A stretch of 64,000 nt of DNA from Bradyrhizobium sp. AUGA SZCCT0176 (GCF_018130145.1 NZ_JAFCMB010000001.1:1016693-1080692), one strand, 5' to 3'. Shown: positions 1-9,026, counted from the first letter of the stretch. Translations and numbers: made by a program. Notes: a model not told the origin generated them from the sequence alone.

Positions 1-402
1 GTCCACGAGATGATCGTCAAGTTGCCGGACGGCTACCGGACCAGGCTGGGCCCGCAGGGCTGCGCGCTCTCCGCCGGGCAGCGGCAGCGCATCGCGCTGG
101 CGCGTGCGCTCTACGGCAACCCGTTCGTGGTGGTGATGGATGAGCCGAATTCCAACCTCGACGGCGAGGGCGAGGCGGCCCTCACTGCGGCCATCGAGGG
201 CATCCGCGCCCGCGGCGGCATCGCCATCGTGATCGCGCATCGGCCGAGCGCGCTGGTGGCGGTCGATCTCGTCGCCATCGTCCAGGCCGGCCGCATGGTC
301 GCCTTCGGCAAGAAGCAGGACATCATGACTCCGGTCCGGCAGCCTGCCGCGGCCGCACCGGCCGACACCATTCTCGAGACCCAGCTGCGGAGGCCCGCAT
401 GA
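1..402 (+). CDS. Type I secretion ABC transporter, C-terminal part of ATPase (partial)
   Basis: The reading frame is already open at base 1, so the 5' end lies outside the window. The 133 residues seen are the end of an ABC nucleotide-binding domain: the signature loop LSAGQRQR (about 67-90), Walker B with catalytic glutamate and D-loop ([12 protein letters not shown], about 127-162), and the switch histidine in IVIAHRP. The gene ends in an ATGA-type overlap with the following RTX gene. Together with that gene and the HlyD-type gene at 2990 it forms a type I secretion set, so this is very likely the inner-membrane permease/ATPase that powers export of the RTX protein. No outer-membrane TolC-type gene is visible here. 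Confidence 0.9.
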   Translation, partial: VHEMIVKLPDGYRTRLGPQGCALSAGQRQRIALARALYGNPFVVVMDEPNSNLDGEGEAALTAAIEGIRARGGIAIVIAHRPSALVAVDLVAIVQAGRMVAFGKKQDIMTPVRQPAAAAPADTILETQLRRPA

Positions 403-2975
403 CGATCAATGTCCAGGCCACCCGCCAGTCCACCGCCGAGACCGCTCCGGGCCGCAAGGACTACGAGGAGAAGGACGATCGTCGCCGCCGCATCGTGCCG
501 CTGTTCTTCCTGCTGTTCGTGGGATCGTGCTCGGCCTATCTTAAGAGCTTCCTACCCGTGAAGCTTCAGGCCAGCGAGGACCGCGGCCAGGCCCGTAGCT
601 CGGGCAACGAGGAGGAGACCGTCAAGGAGGACGCGCTCGCCGCGGCCGACGAAACCGACCCCGAGGAGCCGGCGGCCAAATCGTCCGGCCGGACCGAGGA
701 AGTCAGGATTTCGGCGCATGGCGACGAGGAGCGCGCCCCGGTCGGATCGACGGATTTCAGCGCCCGAGCGCGCACCGACAAGCCCAAGGCGGACACCGGA
801 TCGGGCGAAAGCCCGAAGGTCGCCAACGACAACCGTCCGTCGCCGCGCCAGGAGACCGGTGGCGGCGGTGGTGGCGGCGGAGGCGGAGGCGGAGGCGGAG
901 GAGGGGGAGGCGGTGGCGACAACAGGCATCCCACTCCGCGCGACCCCCCGGCACCCGATCACCGCAACCGCGCTCCCCGCGTCTCGGGGGCCGTGCATCT
1001 TCCCGACGTCGTCGCCTGCCATGGGCTGGCGATATCGATGGCGGCGCTGCTGGCCGGCGCCACCGATCCCGACGGCGACCGCCTGACCGTGGTCGGCATC
1101 TCCTCGTCCTCGGGCACGCTGACCCGGACCGCGGACGGTGGCTGGGAGTTTGACCGCGCCCAGGACATGCTCGGCGAGGTCAAGCTGACCTACGCGATCA
1201 GCGACGGCCGTCACATCGTGATGCAAACGGCCTACTTCAATGTGGTCGAGGCGCCGCCGATCATCGGAACCGAAGGAGACGACATCCTGCTCGGCACCCA
1301 ATGTGCCGAGACCATCGTGGGGCTCGGCGGCGACGACAACATCGACGCCCGTGGCGGCAACGACCGGATCTCGGGCGGCGATGGCAACGACCACATCCTG
1401 GCGGGCGCGGGCAACGACGCGGTCTATGCGGGCGCCGGCAATGACATTGTGTTCGCGGGCGCGGGCAACGACGTGGTGTTCGGAGGTTGCGGCGACGACC
1501 GCCTGTTCGGCGAGGACGGCGACGATACGCTGCAGGGCGAGGACGGCAATGACAGTCTCGACGGCGGCGCAGGCCGCGACATCCTGCTGGCGGGAGCCGG
1601 GGACGACACCCTCGATGGCGGCACCGGCAACGACACCCTCGACGGCGGCGACGGCGCGGACCGGATGTCCGGCGGCGACGGCAACGACGTTCTGGCCGGG
1701 GGCTCGGGTGCCGACATGCTGGCCGGCGACGCCGGCAACGATGCCATTTCGGACGGCGGCGGATCCGACTTCGTGACCGGCGGCATGGGCAACGACCATC
1801 TGGTGGCCGCCGCCGATGCCGCAAACGACAGTTTCGCCGGCGGCGCCGGCAACGACACGCTGGACTACTCCTCGGCGGTGCGTGCCATCGACGTGAATCT
1901 GGCCACGGGCCAGGCTTCCGGCACCGACATCGGCAACGACACGATTTCGGAAATCGAGGCCGTGGTCGGCGGCGCGGGCGACGACACCCTTGCCGATGGC
2001 GGCGGATCCGACGTCGTGACCGGAGGCACGGGCAACGACCTTGTCATGGCTTCGGCCGACGCCGCGGCCGACAGCTTCAACGGCGGCGCCGGAACGGACA
2101 CCATCGACTACTCCTCGGCTGAGCAGAACCTCGCCCTCGATCTTGCAACTGGCCATGCGTCCGGCGCGGACATCGGTAACGATGTAATTGCGGAGTTCGA
2201 GAATGTCATCGGCGGCGCGGGCGACGACACAATCGCCGCCGGCGCGTCCTCGGCCTCGATCGCGGGCGGCTGCGGCGACGACGCCTTGACGGGCGGAGCC
2301 GGCGACGACGTGCTGGCGGGCGACGCCGGCAACGACACTATCGCCGACGGCGGCGGATCGGACACGGTCGACGGCGGCTGCGGCGACGACGTCGTGCTGG
2401 CGGCGGCCGACGGGACCGACGACAACTATGATGGCAATTCGGGCCACGACACGCTGGACTATTCGGCGACCACCATCACCATCACCATCGACCTGCGCAA
2501 CGGCACCGCCCGCGGCGTCGAGATCGGTGAGGACCTGATCGAGGACTTCGAGGAGATCATCGCGGGCTCGGGCGACGACATGATACGCGTCGACGGCGGA
2601 TCGGTGGTACTGACTGGCGGCGCCGGCAACGACACATTCGAGTTCCAGCCGCCGTGCGACGACGGCGGCGGTTCGGAGCAGGACACCGTGAAGAAGATCA
2701 CCGACTTCACGGTCGGCGACCGGATCGTGGCCGCCACCTACCAGATCACCATCAAAGACGGCGACGAAGCCGTGGAACAGGTCGCCGACCTGTTCCAGCA
2801 GCTCTATCTCGACGAGGACGGCGACCATGGCCGGCCCGTTCGCTTCCGCTTCGAGGAACTTGCCGACGGCAAGTACACCGCAATCGACGTTTCCCACGGC
2901 TCCAATGCCGAGGACGTCATGACGATTGAGGTCGCCGGCCACCATCATCTGCAATTCGCCGCGATCCATTCCTGA
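399..2975 (+). CDS. RTX calcium-binding repeat protein, probable type I secretion substrate
   Basis: 858 residues. A basic stretch is followed by a hydrophobic segment (about residues 28-45, [10 protein letters not shown]), then an acidic low-complexity region, a run of some twenty glycines (about 153-173), and a beta-rich domain of cadherin or tandem-Ig type (about 200-285). From about 290 to 750 there are many GGxGxDxux nonapeptides such as GGDGNDHIL and GGTGNDTLD, the calcium-binding beta-roll of RTX proteins. RTX proteins are exported unfolded and fold on meeting calcium outside. The gene sits between the ATPase and the adaptor, with 4-base and 14-base junctions, so it is the likely cargo. 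An N-terminal membrane-like segment is unusual for such cargo and may mean surface retention. A long antisense frame here is only a shadow of the repeats. Confidence 0.88.
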   Translation: MTINVQATRQSTAETAPGRKDYEEKDDRRRRIVPLFFLLFVGSCSAYLKSFLPVKLQASEDRGQARSSGNEEETVKEDALAAADETDPEEPAAKSSGRTEEVRISAHGDEERAPVGSTDFSARARTDKPKADTGSGESPKVANDNRPSPRQETGGGGGGGGGGGGGGGGGGGGDNRHPTPRDPPAPDHRNRAPRVSGAVHLPDVVACHGLAISMAALLAGATDPDGDRLTVVGISSSSGTLTRTADGGWEFDRAQDMLGEVKLTYAISDGRHIVMQTAYFNVVEAPPIIGTEGDDILLGTQCAETIVGLGGDDNIDARGGNDRISGGDGNDHILAGAGNDAVYAGAGNDIVFAGAGNDVVFGGCGDDRLFGEDGDDTLQGEDGNDSLDGGAGRDILLAGAGDDTLDGGTGNDTLDGGDGADRMSGGDGNDVLAGGSGADMLAGDAGNDAISDGGGSDFVTGGMGNDHLVAAADAANDSFAGGAGNDTLDYSSAVRAIDVNLATGQASGTDIGNDTISEIEAVVGGAGDDTLADGGGSDVVTGGTGNDLVMASADAAADSFNGGAGTDTIDYSSAEQNLALDLATGHASGADIGNDVIAEFENVIGGAGDDTIAAGASSASIAGGCGDDALTGGAGDDVLAGDAGNDTIADGGGSDTVDGGCGDDVVLAAADGTDDNYDGNSGHDTLDYSATTITITIDLRNGTARGVEIGEDLIEDFEEIIAGSGDDMIRVDGGSVVLTGGAGNDTFEFQPPCDDGGGSEQDTVKKITDFTVGDRIVAATYQITIKDGDEAVEQVADLFQQLYLDEDGDHGRPVRFRFEELADGKYTAIDVSHGSNAEDVMTIEVAGHHHLQFAAIHS

Positions 2976-2989
2976 GGGGGAGAGAAGCC

Positions 2990-4345
2990 ATGATGCATGT
3001 CGACGCATCCGAATTCGTACCGCAGCCGGCCCCGGCCCGGAGCGCGCCCCGCGAACGGGCTCTGCGCCTGTGGCCCCGTATCCTGGCCGGCCTGGTGCTG
3101 AGCGCGCTACTGGTGGCCGGGTGCGGCGGCTGGGCGGCCTGGGCGATGCTGGAGGGCGCGGTGGTCGCAGCCGGCACGGTCAAGGTCGATCAGAACCTCA
3201 AGGAGGTGCAGCACCGCGACGGCGGCATCGTCAAGACGCTGGCGGTGCGCCAGGGCGACCAGGTCAAGGAAGGCCAGGTGCTGGCGACGCTCGACGACGT
3301 CCAGATCAAGGCCGAGCATCTGATCGTGCGCGCCCAGATGGTCGAGGCGCTCGGGCGTCGCGCCCGCCTGGTGGCCGAACGCGACAACCTGGCGGCCGCC
3401 GAGTTTCCCGCCGAGATGCACGCCCTGTTCCCCTCGACCGCTGGCGCCGTGATCCACGGCGAGACCCGGCTGTTCACCGGCAACAAGACTGCGCGCGACA
3501 GCCAGAAGGAGCAGCTCGAGCTCTCCATCGCCCAGACCGGCGAGGAGATCAGGGGCATGGGGGCCCGCCTCGCTGCCAAGGAGGAGGAGATCAAGCTCGT
3601 CGGCGCCGAACGCGAGAAGTTGCAGTCGCTGTTCGACCGCAAGATAGTCGAGTACCAGCGCGTCTACTCCGCCCAGCGCGACTATGCGCGCATCATGGGC
3701 GAACAGGGCGAGATCCAGGCGAGCATCGCCCGCGCCAAGGTGAGGACGAGCGAGATCCGCGTGCAGATCATCGCCGTGGACCAGAACGCCTCGACCGAGG
3801 CTCAGAAGGAGCTGCGCATAGTGGAGGCGCGCATCGCCGAACTCCAGGAACGCAAGCTCGCCGTCGAGGACCGCCTGTCGCGCACCGAGATCCGCTCCCC
3901 GGCCTCGGGCTACATCAACGAACTGTTCGCCTACACGGTGGGCGGCGTGATCACCCCTGCGGCCAAGATCGCCACCGTGGTGCCGGAGAATGCCGACCTC
4001 AAGTTCGAGATCCGTATATCGCCGGCCGACATCGACCAGGTCAGGGTTGGACAGCCGGCGCGCGTCCGCCTCTCCGCGTTCAACCGCACCACCACGCCGG
4101 AACTGAAGGGCAAGGTCGCGATGGTGTCGCCGGCCTCGGCCCGCGACCCTTCCAACGGCCAGGAGCACTACATCGCCCACGTCCGCCTGCTTCAGGCCGA
4201 GGAGGACCTCATCCAGCAGAAGGGACTGAGGCTCGTTCCCGGAATGCCCGCCGAGGTCTTCGTCTCGACCCAGGAGCGCACCGCGGCATCCTATCTGGCC
4301 AAGCCATTCACCGATCAGATGAATCGCGCATTCCGCGAACGCTGA
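2990..4345 (+). CDS. HlyD-family membrane fusion protein of type I secretion
   Basis: 451 residues. There is a short cytoplasmic tail, one transmembrane helix (about 31-55, LAGLVLSALLVAG), a split lipoyl-like domain that begins near GTVKVDQNLKEVQHRDGG, a long periplasmic coiled coil (about 95-290), and a C-terminal beta-barrel region including SGYINELFAYTVGGVI. This is the usual order and length for HlyD/PrtE-type adaptors, which join the inner-membrane ATPase to an outer-membrane TolC channel. The start follows a GGGGGAGAGAAGCC ribosome site; a second ATG follows directly. The gene lies 14 bases after the RTX gene and should be co-transcribed with it. Confidence 0.92.
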   Translation: MMHVDASEFVPQPAPARSAPRERALRLWPRILAGLVLSALLVAGCGGWAAWAMLEGAVVAAGTVKVDQNLKEVQHRDGGIVKTLAVRQGDQVKEGQVLATLDDVQIKAEHLIVRAQMVEALGRRARLVAERDNLAAAEFPAEMHALFPSTAGAVIHGETRLFTGNKTARDSQKEQLELSIAQTGEEIRGMGARLAAKEEEIKLVGAEREKLQSLFDRKIVEYQRVYSAQRDYARIMGEQGEIQASIARAKVRTSEIRVQIIAVDQNASTEAQKELRIVEARIAELQERKLAVEDRLSRTEIRSPASGYINELFAYTVGGVITPAAKIATVVPENADLKFEIRISPADIDQVRVGQPARVRLSAFNRTTTPELKGKVAMVSPASARDPSNGQEHYIAHVRLLQAEEDLIQQKGLRLVPGMPAEVFVSTQERTAASYLAKPFTDQMNRAFRER

Positions 4346-4377
4346 TCTGGCAGCGGCCAGAGGGGCGAGATTGTGTC

Positions 4378-4629
4378 ATGTCTCACGGAGGAACAGCTCC
4401 AAAGGATTGTGCGAATGCATGTTATGTCCGGCTTCGGATGCCCGATCTCGACTTCGGTGAAGCCTGGGACAAGATGGTCCAGTTCTATCGGGAACGTGGC
4501 GAGGCATTGCTCATCGGGTGTTCAGAAGCGCGATCCGATCACGGGGTGTGGATGATTTTCAACTTCCAGAATCTGAAGAATGCGGAAGACTTCGCAGAAC
4601 GATTTGGCGGAGAAGTGATTGAATTTTAG
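4378..4629 (+). CDS. Small hypothetical protein
   Basis: 83 residues if the ATG at 4378 is used, or 63 from the in-frame ATG at 4438 (MPDLDFGEAWDKMVQFYRER). The second half reads like a compact alpha/beta fold (GVWMIFNFQNLKNAEDFAER). It starts 32 bases after the HlyD gene and ends three bases before the next gene, so it may ride on the same transcript. I do not recognise the family. Codon use looks coding through to the stop. Confidence 0.6.
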   Translation: MSHGGTAPKDCANACYVRLRMPDLDFGEAWDKMVQFYRERGEALLIGCSEARSDHGVWMIFNFQNLKNAEDFAERFGGEVIEF

Positions 4630-4631
4630 AG

Positions 4632-5735
4632 GTGCAGGTCTTGAACGCGAACAAAAAGAATCGCCGTATCGGAAGACCGACAGCGTTGGCCAGCCTTAGT
4701 TTGACGTACCGCCGTGTAGCTCACTTCCTGTATCGTCTCGCTTTCACGATTGCCGTCTCTATCATTGGTTACGGATCGCTCCCATCGGTCGCCGTGTCGG
4801 AGGAGCAGATGCGCTTGGGCCTGCCGGTTAACTGCAAAATGGGCCTAGACTGTTTTGTCCAGCAAATGCCAGACATTGATCCTGGCCAAGCTACGCTCGA
4901 TCCCTTGTGCGGTCAGGCGACTTACCAGGGACATACCGGGTGGGATATCCGGTTGCGGACGCTAAGCGATATAGCCCGGGATGTTCCGGTGATTTCCGTC
5001 GCCGACGGAACCGTATCCCGAATTAGGGACGGCATCCCTGATCAGATTTTTGATGCTGCGAATGATCGCCACGATCTGCACGATATGGCATGCGGCAATG
5101 GGATAATTATCGATCATCAAGGCGGACTTTCCTCGCAATACTGCCATCTCAAGACCGGCAGCTTGGCCGTTCGTTCGGGCATGTTCGTTCGAAAAGGCGA
5201 ACGTATCGGATCTATCGGTTCTTCCGGCGTCGCGGAGTTTCCGCACGTTCATCTGTCGGTGCGTCAGGATGGCAAGTTGGTTGAGCCACTCACCGGGAAG
5301 GCGTTGCGAAGTGAATCCCCTGTTTGTGGCGACCTGTCGGGAAGTCTGTTTGATGCCGCGTCCAAGCGGGCGTTGGTTCAAGCTCCTGTTACGATCCTTG
5401 ATGTTGGGCTGGCTAATGCTCCGCCCGAGTTGGGTAACCTTGTCCGATCGGGTGGGCCCCCTCTCGCGACGGGCGGGGGCAATTCGACCATCGCATGGGT
5501 GTGGGCAATCAATGTAGATCAAGGGTCACGATTCAGAATCAAGCTGGTGGGGCCGGGCGAAACTACCTTGATTGATCACGCAACCACGGAGTTACCGCGC
5601 CGCAAGGCGAACTATCTGGCTTACGTGGGTCGGAAAGCGGGCGTTAAAGCAGGGACATATCTGTTGAGTGTAGAAATTACCGACGGCGAGAAACGGATTA
5701 CATCGAACATTCGCTCGTTCACTGTTTCGGAATAG
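4632..5735 (+). CDS. M23-family peptidase, secreted
   Basis: 367 residues from a GTG start; another start slightly downstream is possible. The N-terminus is basic with a hydrophobic segment (about 28-50, LYRLAFTIAVSIIGYG), consistent with a signal or anchor. The LytM/M23 zinc site is present: HxxxD in GHTGWDIRL (about 99-107) and the HxH pair in FPHVHLSV (about 203-210), plus a conserved histidine in QYCHLKTGS. M23 enzymes cut peptidoglycan cross-bridges or act as activators of amidases. The C-terminal 130 residues form a second, beta-rich domain I cannot name. It follows the secretion cluster but lower GC and different codon use suggest a separate history. Confidence 0.82.
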   Translation: MQVLNANKKNRRIGRPTALASLSLTYRRVAHFLYRLAFTIAVSIIGYGSLPSVAVSEEQMRLGLPVNCKMGLDCFVQQMPDIDPGQATLDPLCGQATYQGHTGWDIRLRTLSDIARDVPVISVADGTVSRIRDGIPDQIFDAANDRHDLHDMACGNGIIIDHQGGLSSQYCHLKTGSLAVRSGMFVRKGERIGSIGSSGVAEFPHVHLSVRQDGKLVEPLTGKALRSESPVCGDLSGSLFDAASKRALVQAPVTILDVGLANAPPELGNLVRSGGPPLATGGGNSTIAWVWAINVDQGSRFRIKLVGPGETTLIDHATTELPRRKANYLAYVGRKAGVKAGTYLLSVEITDGEKRITSNIRSFTVSE

Positions 5736-6026
5736 GGGTTCACTGCCTGTGGCGTGCGTCGGCACGTTTCGGAACATCAAGGAAACTGATTGCTCCGAAG
5801 ATTGACTCAAATCCGACCTTACGAAAAACCCCACGGCTGGTTTGCGGGTCCGTAATTGTCGCGGGGAGATGTACAGGCGATATGACGCTGTCCGCAAAAG
5901 ACAGAGAAGCCTGGCGCGTAGTGCCAGCAGACGAGTCCCCGAAGCGGCCCTAGTGTTCCCCCGAGGCTGGGCCGTTTCTCTGGTGGTTGAGCATTTGTAA
6001 GCACGCTACTGTCGGTGCATGGGAAT
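5736..6026 (+). other. Intergenic region with one hairpin
   Basis: No convincing gene. It holds one copy of the recurring CGGCCC...GGGCCG hairpin at about 5944-5980, followed by TTTCTC, which could act as a terminator for the peptidase gene. Confidence 0.5.
5944..5980 (+). repeat. GGCCC(C)AG...CTGGGGCC hairpin repeat, copy 1
   Basis: Inverted repeat CGGCCCTAG / CTGGGCCG with a short loop, then GTTTCTCT. This is one of about nine copies in the window (others at 18591, 20953, 21086, 33395, 34745, 34997, 37428, 38211). Confidence 0.6.
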
Positions 6027-6098
6027 TCAGCCGCCAAAAGCGGTACGTATAGCAAGTGTGATCATCCAAGCTAACAAGTCGGCTATCGTCGCGATCAT
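6027..6098 (-). CDS. Possible 23-residue membrane peptide
   Basis: MIATIADLLAWMITLAIRTA then three more residues: almost one hydrophobic helix. It is too short to be certain, and the ribosome site is weak. It is listed because so many similar peptides occur in this window. Confidence 0.3.
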   Translation of the reverse strand: MIATIADLLAWMITLAIRTAFGG

Positions 6099-6127
6099 GA
6101 TGTCATTTTCCCGAAAGGGGCCCACGA

Positions 6128-6313
6128 TCATGCCCTCATGCGCGGCAAGACAAGGTTCAGTTTCTTCGCCTTGGCTTGGACGCCCATAAAAGATCTGCCA
6201 AGCTGTTTGCCGATGCTGCGGGCGTCCTTTCCGGCCTGAGCCATTGACCGCAGTGCGGCCAGCTCGGCTTCCGTCCAGCGGCGCGTTTTGTATGGCGCCC
6301 GCTGCGTTATCAT
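6128..6313 (-). CDS. SANT/GcrA-like mini DNA-binding protein (copy 1 of 6)
   Basis: 61 residues, nearly all one helical domain. The core has the shared pattern W-T-x-x-E near its start (RRWTEAELAALRSMAQAGK), then SIGKQLGRS and a final helix with VQAKAKKLNL. The spacing of the tryptophan, the leucines and the R-S-x-x-x-V/A-x-x-K/R motif matches the other five copies (7369, 35122, 35944, 42440, 63657). It resembles the N-terminal helix-turn-helix of GcrA and SANT/Myb repeats, so DNA binding is likely. Targets are unknown. Confidence 0.7.
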   Translation of the reverse strand: MITQRAPYKTRRWTEAELAALRSMAQAGKDARSIGKQLGRSFMGVQAKAKKLNLVLPRMRA

Positions 6314-6339
6314 TTGCCCTTACCTGACATTAATCGAAA

Positions 6340-6531
6340 TCAGGATGGCCAGTTGATGGGCGAGTGCTGCATTCGCCGCTTGATCATTTCTTGACGTAGC
6401 TTATCCGCCCGTTGCCGAACGCTCGGGCTAGCCGTGAAATGCTCTTTATGCTTTCGATCGGCGTCGGCTTGTTCGCGTATGCTCTCGTAATAACGTGCGA
6501 TGCTAGCGTCAGACATTCTCTCGAAACTCAT
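6340..6531 (-). CDS. Small charged hypothetical protein
   Basis: 63 residues from the ATG at 6531 (MSFERMSDASIARYYESIRE). It is highly charged and probably helical throughout, ending RQEMIKRRMQHSPINWPS. It precedes the SANT-like gene on the same strand by 26 bases. Not recognised beyond that. Confidence 0.5.
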   Translation of the reverse strand: MSFERMSDASIARYYESIREQADADRKHKEHFTASPSVRQRADKLRQEMIKRRMQHSPINWPS

Positions 6532-6620
6532 AATCAAGTACCTGCTTTGAGTGGCGGCCGCCGACTGTCACGGGTGAGCGGTTGGGCAGTAGAGTTTACC
6601 ACTTTTTCCCGATGTGTGAA

Positions 6621-6692
6621 ATGGCACCCAGGGTAACAGCCGACGTGATTATCTTAGCGGCAGGGGCGGCAATTTTGATCGTGCTGGCCTAG
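6621..6692 (+). CDS. Possible 23-residue membrane peptide
   Basis: MAPRVTADVIILAAGAAILI then VLA: one hydrophobic helix after a short polar start. No clear ribosome site. It follows a copy of the recurring motif ACTTTTTCCCGAT. Confidence 0.3.
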   Translation: MAPRVTADVIILAAGAAILIVLA

Positions 6693-6748
6693 GGCTTGGC
6701 AATCGCGCCCACTTTTGCGGTTAGGCGAGTAGCTTTGCATCGGGCGCT

Positions 6749-6985
6749 TCACTGCAGAGACTTCGGGTCCCACTGAAAGATAACCTCGCAAACTGGGCCC
6801 TTAGCGGTTCGCACTATTATCGACAAGTGTGCGATTGTCCGCTCTAAGCGCAGATCGTCGCGCGCAATTTCAGCTAACGTTCGGGAAGCCTCTTGTCGAG
6901 CCGACCCTACGTCAAGAAGGAGTTCACCCTCTTCATCGACCGTTACATCATCATCTATGACGATGTCGAAGTAGTAGCGGATCAT
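6749..6985 (-). CDS. DUF6894-family protein
   Basis: 78 residues. It begins MIRYYFDIVIDDDVTVDEEG and continues LLDVGSARQEASRTLAEIA, the familiar [Y/F]-Y/H-F-D...D..G..L.....A..EA pattern of the small DUF6894 proteins that are abundant in Bradyrhizobium. Function is unknown. Related genes or remnants in this window are at 8722, 19704, 29190, 36226, 36475 and 29408. Confidence 0.8.
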   Translation of the reverse strand: MIRYYFDIVIDDDVTVDEEGELLLDVGSARQEASRTLAEIARDDLRLERTIAHLSIIVRTAKGPVCEVIFQWDPKSLQ

Positions 6986-7368
6986 CGCGCACTCTCCGGT
7001 TCAGCGGGAGCGCTATCGGGTCGCTTGCAATCTTACACAGCTAAAACGCGCAATGAACTAATTAAGCGCGCCGGTCCTGGCCGGTCTGTTCACTTGTGAA
7101 CCCTTCGAGTTTGATTCCTTTACCTTTTGAGCGTTCGTTGGCCCAGAGGGAGCAGCGCAGCCATCAGGAAGTTAATTGCCGACGCGGTCGATCGGACCGG
7201 GGGGCGGGCTGGCCCGCTATGAGCTGCTGCTACCGGCGGGCTTTATTCGTTAGGACTTAAGCACCGGAGCAAATCACTCAGAAAATGGCGCTGCCCTGGC
7301 GTCCCCACAACGGAACTTTTCCTTAATTTCCCAATTTTGGCTTGGGATAAATTAGGAGGACTGGACCA
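6986..7368. other. Intergenic region
   Basis: No supported gene. The stretch just before 7369 is AT-richer and carries the ribosome site of the next gene (TAGGAGGACTGG). An element GGAACTTTTCC lies at about 7313 but lacks a matching downstream box. Confidence 0.5.
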
Positions 7369-7572
7369 ATGCCTCGACCTTGGACGCGCTGGACAGATGA
7401 AGATGTTTCAAAGCTCAAGACCATGGCAAAGAAATATCCCGTAGATCAAATCGCTCGGGACTTAGACCGCGGGATTTCTTCTGTTTATACGAAGGCGCAC
7501 GAACTCGGCATTTCGCTGCGGCGAGTACCAGCATCGCAAACAAATCCATCGGCTCTAGATCCGACTGGCTAA
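7369..7572 (+). CDS. SANT/GcrA-like mini DNA-binding protein (copy 2 of 6)
   Basis: 67 residues with a strong ribosome site (TAGGAGGACTGGACCA-ATG). The core WTRWTDEDVSKLKTMAKKYP, then QIARDLDRGISSVYTKAHEL, is closest to the copy at 35122 (RRWTDEDIRDLQQLAQRYPV). A short polar tail follows. Predicted to bind DNA through a three-helix fold; GcrA in Caulobacter, which shares this type of helix-turn-helix, works with sigma-70 at methylated GANTC sites, but these short proteins lack GcrA's sigma-binding part. Confidence 0.75.
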   Translation: MPRPWTRWTDEDVSKLKTMAKKYPVDQIARDLDRGISSVYTKAHELGISLRRVPASQTNPSALDPTG

Positions 7573-7636
7573 ACAGCCCGGTGCCTTCCAGACCCGCGGG
7601 CTCTAGCTCAGAGCGCGAGTTCTAGCCAAGACAGCT

Positions 7637-7662
7637 CGCCGGTTCGCGCCGGCGGTTTTTTC
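7637..7662 (+). terminator. Rho-independent terminator
   Basis: CGCCGG-TTCGCG-CCGGCG stem followed by GTTTTTT. Lies downstream of the SANT-like gene at 7369. Confidence 0.65.
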
Positions 7663-7682
7663 TTTGATATTGGGAACGATCA

Positions 7683-7806
7683 GGCGCCGGAGGAATCGAT
7701 TCTGCGCTCCCGGGAATGCCTCTACTCCAACCGGGAGAAAACCCTCCGCAGGGTTGGCGGCCTTGGTTCGTGGCGTTCTCCGCGCCGGGGCCGTTTGCGC
7801 GATCCA
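7683..7806 (+). repeat. Dispersed repeat A, copy 1
   Basis: Contains the shared blocks GGAATCGATTCTGCGCTCCC, ACCGGGAGAAAACCC, GGGTTGGCGGCC and GCCGGGGCCGTTTGCGCGAT, in that order. The same order occurs at 8142-8258 and 37492-37625. Each copy is preceded or followed by a terminator-like stem. It does not encode an obvious protein. Confidence 0.65.
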
Positions 7807-7827
7807 GAGGCCTTTCGAGAACCGAAG

Positions 7828-7923
7828 ATGTTCGAACTGCTCACGAAACGCGATTGGGCACTGGTGGCTGGAGTTGCAGGGCTAGGGGCTGTAGCTGTTT
7901 ATTGGATGGCCTTCGCCGACTGA
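7828..7923 (+). CDS. Single-helix membrane microprotein, 31 residues
   Basis: MFELLTKRDWALVAGVAGLG then AVAVYWMAFAD. A short basic amphipathic start leads into one transmembrane helix with small residues (GVAGLGA). It sits directly after repeat A. Function unknown. Confidence 0.5.
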   Translation: MFELLTKRDWALVAGVAGLGAVAVYWMAFAD

Positions 7924-8084
7924 TCACGCCGCCGGAGTTCATTTGTGATTTCCACTGTCGGCTAACGAAGCTGAATTACGATCAGCTTCGCTGGCCTCTA
8001 ATGTCGATAGACTGAGCCGTTCAGGCTGATACAATTCCGGATGGCCCTATCCCCGGGCCACACGCAAGGATGACCCTTTGACTT

Positions 8085-8113
8085 AGCCCCGCCTTCACCA
8101 GGCGGGGCTTTTT
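8085..8113 (+). terminator. Rho-independent terminator
   Basis: AGCCCCGCC-TTCACCA-GGCGGGGCT followed by TTTTC; a nine-base perfect stem. Confidence 0.75.
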
Positions 8114-8141
8114 CTTGGCGTTAGGAGCAAACCGGCGCCGC

Positions 8142-8258
8142 AGGAATCGATTCTGCGCTCCCGGTAGACTCCTCAGCCTGCGACCGGGAGAAAACCCCCA
8201 CTGGGTTGGCGGCCCCGCGTTGGCGTGCACCTACGCGGGCGCCGTTTGCGCGATCGGC
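8142..8258 (+). repeat. Dispersed repeat A, copy 2
   Basis: Same ordered blocks as at 7683: GGAATCGATTCTGCGCTCCC, GACCGGGAGAAAACCCCC, GGGTTGGCGGCC and GCCGTTTGCGCGATC. A related CCGATGGTGCGTAGGCGG block follows at about 8278. Confidence 0.65.
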
Positions 8259-8434
8259 CATCGATCTGACACGGCCTCCGATGGTGCGTAGGCGGCCTAG
8301 TTTGAGTTGTGTTCACTGCGCGACGGACCTTTTGATGACGGCGTGCGTTAATGAACTACCGCAGACCGGACCCCGGCTTTCATCTGTGATGAGAACGCCA
8401 CTTGCGCTCCCGCCCTTCCTCTCAGGAGCAGCGC

Positions 8435-8656
8435 ATGTTCAAGCGCCGTTTCAATCAAATGAAGCCCCTCAAAGACCGTCTGCTCGATGAAGCACGTTCC
8501 CTTAGGGAGCAGGCCAATCTTCTGCCCGTGGGAGCCGTGCGGGATGCGGCCTTGAGGAAGGCTCGTCAAGCCGAAGCGGCTGCACATATGGATGACGGGC
8601 TGGCTTCGCCGGGTCCGCAGCCTCCGAAGCAGACCGACGTGCAGAGTCCGACCTGA
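8435..8656 (+). CDS. Small helical protein, 'LRKARQAE' family (copy 1)
   Basis: 73 residues from the ATG at 8435 (MFKRRFNQMKPLKDRLLDEA), preceded by CTCAGGAGCAGCGC. It carries LPVGAVRDAALRKARQAEAA followed by HMDDGLASPGPQPP. The same signature, LP.G..R[DE]..LRKARQAE..[ST]H[MV]..WL.SP, is seen at 20521 and 59543 and, weaker, at 27129 and 12144. Likely a two-helix hairpin. Function unknown; the family seems common in Bradyrhizobium. Confidence 0.7.
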   Translation: MFKRRFNQMKPLKDRLLDEARSLREQANLLPVGAVRDAALRKARQAEAAAHMDDGLASPGPQPPKQTDVQSPT

Positions 8657-8657
8657 C

Positions 8658-8682
8658 GGAACAAGTGAGAGCTGGAACTGTT
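8658..8682 (+). promoter_or_regulatory. Possible EcfG-type promoter (GGAAC-N16-TGTT)
   Basis: GGAAC at 8658 and TGTT at 8679 with 16 bases between. The -10 box deviates from CGTT. The same arrangement lies upstream of the related remnant at 19704-19781, which supports a conserved function. Start of the DUF6894-like gene is 39 bases downstream. Confidence 0.4.
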
Positions 8683-8721
8683 GCCTGCCATTCGGCCTAT
8701 ACCGGCCAAGGGTAGATTGTA

Positions 8722-8960
8722 GTGCGCTTTCATTTTCAGGTCCGGACCGGCACCCATGTGATGTTGACCGAGGTGGCGGACTTATCGGATACGGACCATG
8801 CGCGGATCGATGCTGCCAAGCGCATCGGATTGCTTCTTCACGAACACGCCAGCAGTCATTGGGTGGAGGAAGACTGGCAGATGGACAACGAGGGTTTTCG
8901 TCATCCGCCATGAAAAACTCGGCAACTGCCGCCCGCAGCAAACCTGAACCTGCCGCCTAA
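8722..8960 (+). pseudogene. DUF6894-like gene, probably frameshifted near its 3' end
   Basis: Starts at GTG (MRFHFQVRTGTHVMLTEVAD) and continues HARIDAAKRIGLLLHEHASS and EEDWQMDNEGF. The frame then stops at 8913. In the next frame the DNA reads on as SAMKNSATAARSKPEPAA to a stop at 8960, the kind of C-terminus I expect for this family. A one-base change near 8890-8905 would join them. It could be true decay or a sequencing slip. The first 25 residues match the remnant at 19704-19781. Confidence 0.55.
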
Positions 8961-9026
8961 CTGGCGGGTTGACTCACCGTTCCTGTTTCGTTCTAATTCG
9001 GCCCTCACGTTTCTCAGGGCGGAAGA

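Noticed and set aside
552..3008. 818-codon open frame on the minus strand opposite the RTX gene
   Set aside because: It is a by-product of the GGxGxD codon pattern in high-GC DNA; its translation is repetitive valine/alanine-rich text without any family features.
3107..4180. Long minus-strand frame opposite the HlyD gene
   Set aside because: Shadow of the adaptor gene in high-GC DNA; no motifs.
2926..4377. Plus-strand frame running through the HlyD gene in another phase
   Set aside because: Only its last part (from 4378) looks coding; the rest is arginine/proline-rich noise in the wrong phase of the adaptor gene.
8021..8230. Minus-strand frame of 69 codons
   Set aside because: It lies over a terminator and repeat A, which explain the sequence.
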